DNA of 64,000 bases. It comes from Corynebacterium endometrii (GTDB lineage Bacteria > Actinomycetota > Actinomycetes > Mycobacteriales > Mycobacteriaceae). Positions 8,981 through 16,484 of this stretch are shown here, piece by piece (the stretch's first letter is position 1; each line of letters opens with the position of its first letter). Position numbers and translations under genes: made by a program. The notes beneath the pieces are model-generated. The model had not been told where the DNA came from, searched no databases, and worked only from the letters and a program-made list of their open reading frames with translations. Where the stretch lies: NCBI RefSeq assembly GCF_004795735.1, contig NZ_CP039247.1, positions 2,046,001 to 2,110,000 on the forward strand, written 5' to 3'.

Positions 8981-10324
8981 ATGAAGCGTTTCAACCGATT
9001 CGTATCGCTGACCGCAGCGACCGTCCTTGCAGCCGGAAGCCTGGTTGCATGTTCTGACTCCAGCGGGGGAGGTGATGACGCCGGCTCCGTTTACTTCCTG
9101 AACTTCAAGCCTGAGCAGGAGGCCGCCTACCAGAAGATCGCCGAGGAGTACACCGCTGAGACCGGCACCGAAGTCAAGGTCGTTACCGCAGCATCCGGCA
9201 GCTATGAGCAGACGCTGAAGGCCGAAATCGGCAAGAGTGAAGCCCCAACCCTGTTCCAGGTCAACGGCCCAGCGGGCCTCATCACCTGGAAGGACTACAT
9301 GGCTGACCTGACCGGCACCGAAATCGCCAACCAGCTCAACGAAGACGTCCCCGCCCTGACCGGCGATAACGGCGAAATCCTGGGCGTTCCGTTCGCGGTT
9401 GAGGGCTTTGGCCTCATCTACAACGAAGAGATCTTCGACAAGTACTTCGCCACGGACGGCGCAAAGGTAGCCTCCACCGAGGAAATCGACTCCTTCGACA
9501 AGCTCAAGGAAGTCGCCGAGGACATGCAGTCCAAGAAGGATGAGCTGGGCATCGAGGGCACCTTCGCCGCAACCTCCCTGGCCACCGGCGAGGACTGGCG
9601 CTGGCAGACCCACCTGGCTAACGCCCCAATCTGGAACGAGCTGGAAGACCAGGGCGTCGAGGACTCCACTAACGTTGAGTTCAAGTACAACGAGGAATAC
9701 AAGAACCTCTTCGACCTGTACCTGAACAACTCCACCGTCGAGCCATCCCTGACCCCATCCAAGAACGTCACCGATTCCATGGCCGAGTTCGCACAGGGCA
9801 AGGTCGCCATGGTTCAAAACGGCAACTGGGCATGGTCCCAGATTTCCGAGGTTGACGGCAACGTTGTCAAGGAAGACAAGATCAAGTTCATGCCTATGTA
9901 CATGGGCCTTCCTAACGAGGGTGACTACGGGCTCAACGTCGGCACCGAGAACTACCTCGCTATCAACGCCAACGCCTCCGAGGAAGACCAGCAGGCCACC
10001 AAGGACTTCGTCGACTGGCTGTTTACCTCCGACGCCGGCAAGACCCACGTGGTTGAAGACCTAGGCTTCATCGCCCCATTCTCTTCCTACACCGAGGAAG
10101 ACACCCCTGCAGATCCACTGGCGCAGCAGGTGCAGGAGGCCATCTCCAACGACGAGGTAACCACCATCCCTTGGGCCTTCCAGTACTTCCCATCCCAGCA
10201 GTTCAAGGATGACTTTGGCCAGGCGCTGGCCCAGTACGCATCCGGCAACATGGAGTGGGATCAGGTTGTTTCCCAGTTCTCCGATTCCTGGACCGCGGAA
10301 AAGGAAACCAACTGGGGCTCCTAA
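8981..10324 (+). CDS. musE: maltose-binding lipoprotein of ABC importer
   Basis: This is the extracytoplasmic solute-binding protein (447 aa) of the importer. The N-terminus is a lipoprotein signal with lipobox LVAC, so the mature protein would start at lipidated C24. The rest is a SBP_bac_1 fold: YFLNFKPEQEAAYQKIAEEY at the start of lobe 1 and FAQGKVAMVQNGNWAW in the hinge-proximal region. Synteny with C. glutamicum cg2705 supports maltose/maltodextrin as ligand. Codon use is strongly biased to preferred codons, suggesting high expression. Two large hairpins follow before the permease genes. Confidence 0.9.
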   Translation: MKRFNRFVSLTAATVLAAGSLVACSDSSGGGDDAGSVYFLNFKPEQEAAYQKIAEEYTAETGTEVKVVTAASGSYEQTLKAEIGKSEAPTLFQVNGPAGLITWKDYMADLTGTEIANQLNEDVPALTGDNGEILGVPFAVEGFGLIYNEEIFDKYFATDGAKVASTEEIDSFDKLKEVAEDMQSKKDELGIEGTFAATSLATGEDWRWQTHLANAPIWNELEDQGVEDSTNVEFKYNEEYKNLFDLYLNNSTVEPSLTPSKNVTDSMAEFAQGKVAMVQNGNWAWSQISEVDGNVVKEDKIKFMPMYMGLPNEGDYGLNVGTENYLAINANASEEDQQATKDFVDWLFTSDAGKTHVVEDLGFIAPFSSYTEEDTPADPLAQQVQEAISNDEVTTIPWAFQYFPSQQFKDDFGQALAQYASGNMEWDQVVSQFSDSWTAEKETNWGS

Positions 10325-10376
10325 GCCTTTAGGTCCCCAAGCTTAAACGGGTAATTACCTCCTTCGTCTCCCCCTT

Positions 10377-10534
10377 CCGGGCCCGCGGCACCATGGCGGC
10401 GGGCCCGGCGGAGGTGGGGCGTCCAGCTACCGCATAGTTCATTGTTGCCAGCCACGGGCGGGGCCAGGTGGCCTCGGCCGCGCGGGGCACGCGGTGACTG
10501 GCCACATGTTCAGCGACTCCGTGCGGTAGCTGGA
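10377..10534 (+). other. intergenic RNA hairpins between musE and musF
   Basis: Two inverted repeats occupy the 253-bp gap. The first is a perfect 10-bp G/C stem (CCGGGCCCGC 10377-10386 with 10399-10408). The second is a perfect 13-bp pair (TCCAGCTACCGCA 10422-10434 with 10522-10534) enclosing 87 nt that are themselves self-complementary. No T tract follows either. Such elements after a binding-protein gene usually act as mRNA stabilisers or partial terminators that make binding protein exceed permease. Confidence 0.7.
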
Positions 10535-10577
10535 GGAGCCACCTCACTCAAATCTTCAAACGCAGTAAGGCAAAGCC

Positions 10578-11423
10578 ATGCAAGCAACCCTCAAGAAATA
10601 CTTCCCAGTATTCGTGCTGCCGACCCTGCTGGCGTTCTTGATCGCATTCCTAGTTCCGTTCTTTGTCGGACTTTTCCTGTCCTTTACGAAGTTCACGACG
10701 ATCACAAACGCCAAATGGGTTGGCATCGCCAACTACAAGCAGGCATTCTCGGCCCGCGAAGGATTCATTTCCTCCTTCGGTTTCACGGTGCTGGTAGTCA
10801 TTGTTTCCGTCATCACCGTCAACATCTTCGCCTTCGCGCTGGCGTGGATTCTCACCCGAAAGCTGCGCGGCACGAACTTCTTCCGCACCGTATTTTTCAT
10901 GCCGAACCTGATCGGCGGCATCGTGCTGGGTTACACCTGGCAGTCGATGATCAACGCGGTCCTGGCTAAATACGGCACCACCATCGTCGCCGACTGGAAG
11001 TACGGCTACATCGGCCTCATCATCCTGATCAACTGGCAGATGATTGGCTACATGATGATCATCTACATCGCCGGCCTGCAAAACGTCCCACCTGAACTGA
11101 TCGAGGCCGCCGAGCTCGACGGGGTTAACAAGTGGGAAATGCTGCGCCACGTGACGATCCCGATGGTCATGCCCTCGATTACCATCTGCCTGTTTTTGAC
11201 CCTGGCCAACTCGTTTAAACTCTTCGACCAAAACCTGGCACTGACCAATGGTGCCCCGGGCGGGGAAACCGAAATGGTTGCCCTCAACATCGTCAACACG
11301 CTCTTTAACCGCATGAACGTTGAGGGCGTGGGCCAGGCAAAGGCCGTAATCTTCGTGGTAGTTGTGGTCGCCATCGCGTACTTCCAGCTCCGCGCCACCC
11401 GAAACAAGGAAGTTGAGGCCTAA
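10578..11423 (+). CDS. musF: maltose ABC transporter permease MusF
   Basis: This is a 281-aa inner-membrane permease of the MalF type with six predicted membrane segments (for example VFVLPTLLAFLIAFLVPFFV near the N-terminus). The EAA loop that docks the ATPase is ELIEAAELDGVNKWEMLRHV near residue 180. It pairs with MusG to form the channel. The next gene starts 3 nt after its stop, so the two are translationally coupled. Confidence 0.9.
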   Translation: MQATLKKYFPVFVLPTLLAFLIAFLVPFFVGLFLSFTKFTTITNAKWVGIANYKQAFSAREGFISSFGFTVLVVIVSVITVNIFAFALAWILTRKLRGTNFFRTVFFMPNLIGGIVLGYTWQSMINAVLAKYGTTIVADWKYGYIGLIILINWQMIGYMMIIYIAGLQNVPPELIEAAELDGVNKWEMLRHVTIPMVMPSITICLFLTLANSFKLFDQNLALTNGAPGGETEMVALNIVNTLFNRMNVEGVGQAKAVIFVVVVVAIAYFQLRATRNKEVEA

Positions 11424-11426
11424 GCC

Positions 11427-12347
11427 GTGACTATTCCTGTAACCAACAACCCCAACGCGACCGCCGGCGCCCGCAAGGCCGTCACCGCAAAGAAGCCCAC
11501 GAACCAAGCCCGCATGTCAGGCCCGGCGAAGACCCTGACCTACGCGGTATTGATCTTCTTTACGGTCGTGTTCTTGGGCCCCATCTTCTTCATCCTGATC
11601 AACTCATTCAAATCGAAGTTCGCCATCGCCTCCGAACCCTTCTCCCTGCCACTGGGTGATATCTTCGTTGGCCTTGAAAACTTCGCCGTTGGCCTGATGA
11701 AGCAGGGCTTCCTGTGGGCCATCGTGTGGTCATTCGTGATCACCATCCTTTCGGTCGCCGCCATCGTGTTCTTCTCCGCGATGACCGCCTACTACATCAC
11801 CCGCGTCAAGACCTGGTGGACCAACGCTTTGTATTACCTGTTCGTAGTGTCCATGGTCATCCCGTTCCAGATGGTGATGTTCCCTACGGTCAAGATCGCC
11901 GACATGCTGCAGCTGGATAACCCGATCGGCATCGTGGTCCTCTACCTGGGCTTCGGTTCGGGCCTGTCGGTGTTTATGTTTGCCGGCTTCGTCAAGTCCA
12001 TCCCAATCGAAATCGAAGAAGCCGCCATGATCGATGGCTGCGGGCCAATTCAGAACTACTTCAAGGTCGTTCTTCCGATGCTCAAGCCCACGGCCGTGAC
12101 CGTGGCGATCCTCAATGCGATGTGGGTATGGAACGACTATCTCCTGCCCTACCTGGTCATTGGCCTGTCCACCCAGTACAAGACCATTCCTGTGGTCATC
12201 CAGTCCTTCGTCGGTTCCAACGGTAACCGCGACATGGGTGCAATGATGGCGATGCTGGTCCTGGCCATCATCCCGATCGTCATCTTCTACGTATCCACGC
12301 AGAAGCACATCATCGAAGGTGTCGCCGCCGGTGCGGTGAAGGGCTAA
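11427..12347 (+). CDS. musG: maltose ABC transporter permease MusG
   Basis: This is the MalG-type permease (306 aa) with six membrane segments after a roughly 30-residue cytosolic N-terminus rich in Ala, Lys and Thr. Its EAA loop is IEIEEAAMIDGCGPIQNYFK near residue 195. It starts at GTG 11427, 3 nt after the musF stop. Together with MusF, MusE and MusK it makes a complete importer. Confidence 0.9.
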   Translation: MTIPVTNNPNATAGARKAVTAKKPTNQARMSGPAKTLTYAVLIFFTVVFLGPIFFILINSFKSKFAIASEPFSLPLGDIFVGLENFAVGLMKQGFLWAIVWSFVITILSVAAIVFFSAMTAYYITRVKTWWTNALYYLFVVSMVIPFQMVMFPTVKIADMLQLDNPIGIVVLYLGFGSGLSVFMFAGFVKSIPIEIEEAAMIDGCGPIQNYFKVVLPMLKPTAVTVAILNAMWVWNDYLLPYLVIGLSTQYKTIPVVIQSFVGSNGNRDMGAMMAMLVLAIIPIVIFYVSTQKHIIEGVAAGAVKG

Positions 12348-12402
12348 GCCCGCTAAACGCGGCGCATAGGGCCCATCCTTCACCAATCCGCGACCATGAA
12401 CC

Positions 12403-12447
12403 GCTCCCCACGAGCTAGATTGAGAAATCCGGCACCTAGTGGGGAGC
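12403..12447 (+). terminator. probable terminator after musG
   Basis: GCTCCCCA and TGGGGAGC form an 8-bp stem with an inner CTAG/CTAG pair, followed on the plus strand by ATTTCTAT. It lies 56 nt after the musG stop in a 334-bp gap that otherwise holds only the musI upstream region, where TTGACG at 12562 and TAAGAT near 12588 are visible. Confidence 0.55.
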
Positions 12448-12681
12448 ATTTCTATGCGCGCACGAAGCTTCCCATCGCGGTCTAAACAGGAGCGCGGCTA
12501 AAAGCGGTCCGGAAGATCGCCTATCAACGCCGCCCCAGTTGCTTGGGACTGCTCCAACCTGTTGACGGGGTTTGGTGCGTGCCACGCTAAGATAATTGCC
12601 GTGACGTAACGGTCATGGAGAGCTTTCTCGGGCGCGAAAAGCTCGCTGCCCACCACTGCCGAGACTCAAGGAGCACCCTAC

Positions 12682-13350
12682 ATGGCCAGATTTCTCAGCC
12701 CCGACTCCAAGTTCTATTCGGCATTATCGTTGGCCGCGGACTTGGTCATCATCAACGTCTTGTTTGTGGTTTCATGCTTCCCGGTCTTTACCGTCGGGCT
12801 ATCGGCACGCACGGCCCACCAGGTCATTGGCCAGATGGTGCGTGAGGAAGGCTCCCGCCCCGCCCGCACCTTCATCCGCAACCTGCTCTCCCGGCCCGTC
12901 CCCGCGTTTGCTTGGGGCATCATCGCGCTAGCTTTGGTGGCGCTTGGCCTCTATGAGCTCGTGGTCTTCAACCGCGCGGGTCTATCCACCGGTCTCCGCA
13001 TCGCCCTTACGGCGTCGCTGTTATCAGGCCTATTGTTGTTTACCGGTATCACCCAGTGGTTCTTCCACCTGGAAGGCCGCGCAGCCGAGGTCCACGCAGC
13101 CGAGGTCCACGCAGCGGCGCCCCAGGCCCCCGAGGCGACCTTCCCCCAGCGCTTTACCCAAAGCGTCCAATTCTGCTTTGGCCGCTTTGGCCAGACCGCA
13201 ATGGCCGTCTTACCCTGGGTCGTGCTGGTCGGCCTACCCCTGGTTGTTCCGTCCGGGCTAGGGATGGTTGTGTTCTTCTACCTGGTCATCGGCCCCGCCC
13301 TGGCGATTTACCTGTCCGAACTGGCCCTGCATTGGCACGAAATTAACTAG
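12682..13350 (+). CDS. musI: MusI-like integral membrane protein (DUF624-type)
   Basis: The 222-aa product has several membrane segments (about 18-38, 75-95, 105-130, 165-215) and opens with FYSALSLAADLVIINVLFVV followed by CFPVFTVGLSARTA, a DUF624/YesL-like start. In C. glutamicum a protein of this size at the mus locus, MusI, is required for maltose uptake although it is not a classical ABC subunit. The ATG is preceded by AAGGAG. The loop near residue 134 contains an exact 15-bp DNA duplication giving AEVHAAEVHA. Separate promoter-like sequences suggest its own transcript. Confidence 0.75.
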   Translation: MARFLSPDSKFYSALSLAADLVIINVLFVVSCFPVFTVGLSARTAHQVIGQMVREEGSRPARTFIRNLLSRPVPAFAWGIIALALVALGLYELVVFNRAGLSTGLRIALTASLLSGLLLFTGITQWFFHLEGRAAEVHAAEVHAAAPQAPEATFPQRFTQSVQFCFGRFGQTAMAVLPWVVLVGLPLVVPSGLGMVVFFYLVIGPALAIYLSELALHWHEIN

Positions 13351-13394
13351 CGGGCAACGGCTAGCGCAGTTGCCCGCTGCCTTCGCTCCGCGGA

Positions 13395-13742
13395 GGCCGC
13401 GCGGAGCTTTCCTGGTTTCTGCAAGCCTGTGCCGGGTCGTTTGTGTTTGTAAGTGAGCCAAATGCAACAATCTCGTTCGATCTTTGCAAGAAACCACCGA
13501 TAAACCACCAGATCGAACGGAACTTGCACGTTTTGCTCGCCGTAAACACTATCCACGCCATCCGGCCGCGCGAAGCTCCCTTAGCTTCCGCCCGCCCGTC
13601 CCGGGGCCGATTGCGTTTGTAAGTGAGCCAAATGCAACAATCACGTTCGATCCTTGCAAGAAACCACCGATAAACCACCAGATCGAACGGAACTTGCACG
13701 TTTTGCTCGCTGTAAACACTATCCACGCCATCCGGCCGCGCG
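13395..13742. repeat. 170-bp tandem repeat, two copies
   Basis: Two units with a 170-bp period are present. The best-conserved 128 bp (13445-13572 and 13615-13742) differ at only three positions; the remaining 40 bp of each unit are diverged but start with the same GGCCGCGCG. Each unit contains an inverted repeat (CGTTCGATC...GATCGAACG) and outer partially inverted ends (GTGTTT / AAACAC, GAGCCAAA / TTTTGCTC), so its RNA or DNA would form a long imperfect hairpin. Minus-strand ORFs in the copies begin MDSVYGEQNVQVPFDLVV or MDSVYSEQNV, but the period is not a multiple of three. This is probably a non-coding dispersed repeat. Confidence 0.8.
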
Positions 13743-13895
13743 GGAATTGGCCCCTCGGCCCACGGTTACCTGGGTGCATTCGGCTCCTCAGTCGCGCGCT
13801 CACGGCGCCTGCGCCTGCGGTTTGCAACGATGGACGGGAAGGTCTGGTAACGCCTGCGATGGGCCCTAGAAATCAAGCTGCCGCGGAAAAGCGTG

Positions 13896-13936
13896 AAGCC
13901 CCGAGGCATCGTTTTCATTTCGATACCTCGGGGCTT
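13896..13936 (-). terminator. terminator of the tRNA-Glu/tRNA-Asp transcript
   Basis: AAGCCCCGAGGCATCG and CGATACCTCGGGGCTT form a 16-bp stem with one mismatch around a 9-nt loop, immediately downstream of tRNA-Asp copy 2 on the minus strand. Confidence 0.8.
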
Positions 13937-13944
13937 AACCACTG

Positions 13945-14018
13945 CGACCCTGACGGGACTTGAACCCGCGACCTCCGCCGTGACAGGGCGGCGCGCTAAC
14001 CAACTGCGCCACAGGGCC
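13945..14018 (-). tRNA. tRNA-Asp (GTC), copy 2
   Basis: This gene is identical base for base to the tRNA-Asp at 5729-5802, with anticodon GTC. Sequence similarity outside the gene is limited to a nearby TTATTAA. It is co-transcribed behind tRNA-Glu. The two copies are 8.2 kb apart in direct orientation and bracket the mus locus. Confidence 0.96.
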
Positions 14019-14057
14019 ATTATTAACTTAGTGAAGTACAACCGGGGTTGAACTTCG

Positions 14058-14130
14058 TACCCCCAACGGGATTCGAACCCGTGTTACCGCCGTGAAAGGG
14101 CGGCGTCCTAGGCCACTAGACGATGGGGGC
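14058..14130 (-). tRNA. tRNA-Glu (TTC)
   Basis: The minus-strand gene begins GCCCCCATCGTCTAG, has anticodon loop CTTTCAC (TTC) and T loop GTTCGAATC, and ends in TGGGGGT plus discriminator A. It is the first gene of the Glu-Asp transcript. Confidence 0.96.
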
Positions 14131-14170
14131 CCGCCAACTGCTACTCGATTGAGTATCAGCGACTTACAAA

Positions 14171-14198
14171 AATATACTTGACGTTTCCCCCGTTACAA
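14171..14198 (-). promoter_or_regulatory. promoter of the tRNA-Glu/tRNA-Asp transcript
   Basis: On the minus strand TTGTAA (14198-14193), 16 nt, TATATT (14176-14171) make a near-consensus promoter about 40 nt before tRNA-Glu. Confidence 0.6.
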
Positions 14199-14520
14199 AA
14201 TCGCGCCTTAACCAGCGCATATACCTACCGATAGCGATGAGAAATTCACCCGTTTTAAACCATTTCAGGCACGCCCCGAGATTGGCAACACTCCCCTGCG
14301 CCCGCCACGCAGAAGCTGTGGCCGCGAAGAATCACCCCCAGCGCCCCTTAAGGCCCCGCCACCGCTCTTTAGGGGCAAACACCCCGGCCTCCCTTCAGCG
14401 GGGTCATGAGGGGCGCCAGGCCGCCGCTAGTACGCCCCGCGCGCTACTCTTACGACCCGCCCCTGCTCCCCACCCCGGCGCTCCTAGACCCTGAATGGAC
14501 GTTGGCCAACCCTCGCAAGT
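14199..14520. other. intergenic stretch without recognised gene
   Basis: These 320 bp between the tRNA-Glu promoter and the tRNA-Lys terminator are C-rich. An 85-codon plus-strand ORF (14237-14494) has no ribosome site or domain and has an Arg/Pro/His-rich composition typical of chance frames in G+C-rich DNA. I see no structured element. Confidence 0.5.
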
Positions 14521-14558
14521 AAAAAAGCAGCCCCCGCTCAATGCGAACGGGGGCTGCG
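14521..14558 (-). terminator. terminator of tRNA-Lys
   Basis: GCAGCCCCCG and CGGGGGCTGC form a perfect 10-bp stem, and on the minus strand the stem is followed by TTTTTT. This is a textbook factor-independent terminator just after tRNA-Lys. Confidence 0.9.
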
Positions 14559-14565
14559 CCGTTTG

Positions 14566-14638
14566 TGGGCCCTCCGGGGCTCGAACCCGGGACCTGCGGA
14601 TTAAAAGTCCGTAGCTCTACCAACTGAGCTAAAGGCCC
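14566..14638 (-). tRNA. tRNA-Lys (TTT)
   Basis: The minus-strand gene begins GGGCCTTTAGCTCAG, has anticodon loop CTTTTAA (TTT) and T loop GTTCGAGCC, and ends with discriminator A. A possible promoter, TTTCAT-18 nt-TAGAAT, lies just upstream near 14653-14682. Confidence 0.96.
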
Positions 14639-14756
14639 AACGCTGACCTATTCTAGCGCGAAGATCAGCTGATATGAAACTGACCCCCGCCCAGCCCGCG
14701 AATCTAGTTTCAAACCAGGCTTACGGGCCGCCGGGGGCCGTTAGACATGTCGGCTA

Positions 14757-16253
14757 TTAACCGCGCATGTCACCCTTCTCGGCGAAGTTGATCTGGAAGT
14801 CGAACGCGGTCTTCAGATCGTGAGGGGTGTGAACAAACTTGTTCTGCATCGCACGATCGAAGTATTCCTGCAGCAGCGGGCGGTAATCCGGGTGTGCAAC
14901 CGCAATAACCTTCTCGGCACGCTCACGTGGAGCCAAGCCACGCAGGTCAGCAACGCCGTACTCGGTGATGATGACCATGGTGTCATGCTCGGTGTGATCG
15001 GTGTGGGAAACGAACGGAACGATCGCGGAGATCGCACCACCCTTGGCCACGGATGGGGACACGAAGGTGGTGATGTAACCGTTGCGGGTGTAGTCACCGG
15101 AACCGCCGGTACCGTTCATGATGCGGGAGCCGCCAACGTTGGTGGAGTTGATGTTGCCGTAAATATCGGCCTCAATCATGCCGTTGGAGGAGATCAGGCC
15201 GACGCGGCGGATTACCTCAGGGTGGTTGGAAATCTGCTGTGGGCGCAGGATGATGTGCTTGTTGTAGAAGTCAGCCTTCTCATTCATGCGCTCCGCGTAC
15301 TCAGGGGACAGAGCGAAGGAGGTGGCGGAAGCCATGGTCATCTTGCCGGCGTCAATCAGGTTGAGCATGCCGTCCTGGATAACCTCGGTGTAGGCCTGGA
15401 TGTTTTCAAACTTGGAATCCAGAAGGCCCGCCATCACGGCGTTAGGGACGTTGCCCACGCCGGACTGCATGATGAACTTGTCATACTCCAGGCGGCCAGC
15501 GGCAACCTCGCCCTCGAGGAACTCGATGAAGTTCGCGGCGATCTTCTCGGAGATCTCATCCGGATCCTTGAATGGAGCGTTGCGGTCAGGGGCGTTGGTC
15601 TTTACTACCGCTACAACCTTCTCCTTTGGCACCTCGATGTAGGTGGTACCAATGCGGTCACCACAGGCGGTGATTGGGATTGGGATGCGGTTAGGAAGCT
15701 TAGGAACCTGCCAGATATCGTGCATGCCCTCGAGGTGCTCGGACTGCCACTCGTTGACCTCGATGATGATCTTGTCCGCAGCTTCGATGTACTCGCAGTT
15801 GTTGCCCACTGCGGAGGAAGGGATGATGTTGCCCTCCTCGGTGATGCGCACGGCCTCGATGATGGCCACCTGGAAATCGCCGTAGAAGCCCTGCTCTACC
15901 TGCAGGCCAGAGTGGGACAGGTGTACGTCGGAGTACAGTGCGGTTCCGTCGTTGAACTGGTTGCGCAGGATTGGGTCAGAGTTATAAGGGGAGCGGAAGC
16001 GGATGGCCTCTGCCTCTGCCAGGACGCCATCGCAGTCAGGGGCGGTGGAAGCGCCGGAGAAGAGGTCAATCTTGAATTCCTCACCCGCCGCGTGGGCTGC
16101 CTTAGCCTTTTCAGCGATGGCGGTTGGCAGCGCCTTAGGGTAGCCAGCACCGGTAAAGCCGGAGATACCTACGCGGTCACCATTGTTGACGTGCTTTGCT
16201 GCCTCCTCAGCGGAAACAACAAGATCCTTGTAATAGCCGATACGCTCGGTCAA
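14757..16253 (-). CDS. actA: succinyl-CoA:acetate CoA-transferase (acetyl-CoA hydrolase/transferase family)
   Basis: The 498-aa protein belongs to the Cat1/AarC class that moves CoA between succinyl-CoA and acetate, allowing acetate activation or a bypass of succinyl-CoA synthetase. The nucleophilic glutamate is E290 in AYTEVIQDG, close to E294 of AarC, and GGSGDYTRNGYITTF forms part of the CoA site. The start codon is TTG at 16253, supported by a strong AGGAGGT 7-8 nt upstream. In C. glutamicum this gene (actA/cat) lies in the same position and is RamA-linked. The sucCD genes that I remember upstream there are absent here. Confidence 0.92.
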   Translation of the reverse strand: MTERIGYYKDLVVSAEEAAKHVNNGDRVGISGFTGAGYPKALPTAIAEKAKAAHAAGEEFKIDLFSGASTAPDCDGVLAEAEAIRFRSPYNSDPILRNQFNDGTALYSDVHLSHSGLQVEQGFYGDFQVAIIEAVRITEEGNIIPSSAVGNNCEYIEAADKIIIEVNEWQSEHLEGMHDIWQVPKLPNRIPIPITACGDRIGTTYIEVPKEKVVAVVKTNAPDRNAPFKDPDEISEKIAANFIEFLEGEVAAGRLEYDKFIMQSGVGNVPNAVMAGLLDSKFENIQAYTEVIQDGMLNLIDAGKMTMASATSFALSPEYAERMNEKADFYNKHIILRPQQISNHPEVIRRVGLISSNGMIEADIYGNINSTNVGGSRIMNGTGGSGDYTRNGYITTFVSPSVAKGGAISAIVPFVSHTDHTEHDTMVIITEYGVADLRGLAPRERAEKVIAVAHPDYRPLLQEYFDRAMQNKFVHTPHDLKTAFDFQINFAEKGDMRG

Positions 16254-16484
16254 GGGTTTTACCTCCTAAATTCGCACCAAGGCCACATCGCAAAATAAAT
16301 GTGACTGATGCCGCAGTTTCATTACGTTCACAACAATAGCGAATCCGGCTGAGTTTGTCCGCATCCCAGTGAAAGTGCGGGCCGATAGGTGCACCCACTA
16401 TTGAAGCGGCAGCCACCCGCGGCTTGCGCGGTCCGGAGCTGGGCCGGTTTGCCCTTAAAAGGCGCAGGTAGCACAATATTGCGG

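Noticed and set aside
8948..10048. 366-codon minus-strand open frame opposite musE
   Set aside because: It is a shadow of the codon-biased musE gene, with repetitive Val/Leu/Gly content and no recognisable motif.
13395..13742. Possible CRISPR array or insertion sequence at the tandem repeat
   Set aside because: Only two long units with similar linkers are present, there are no cas genes and no transposase, and the repeat length is far above CRISPR repeats.
14237..14494. 85-codon frame in the gap between tRNA-Glu and tRNA-Lys
   Set aside because: No ribosome site, Arg/Pro/His-rich composition and no similarity recognised; treated as a chance frame.
14820..16298. 492-codon plus-strand open frame opposite the CoA-transferase gene
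   Set aside because: It is exactly antisense to a well-supported enzyme gene, has no ribosome site or domain and a composition (Gly/Val/Asp/His-rich) produced by reading preferred codons backwards.
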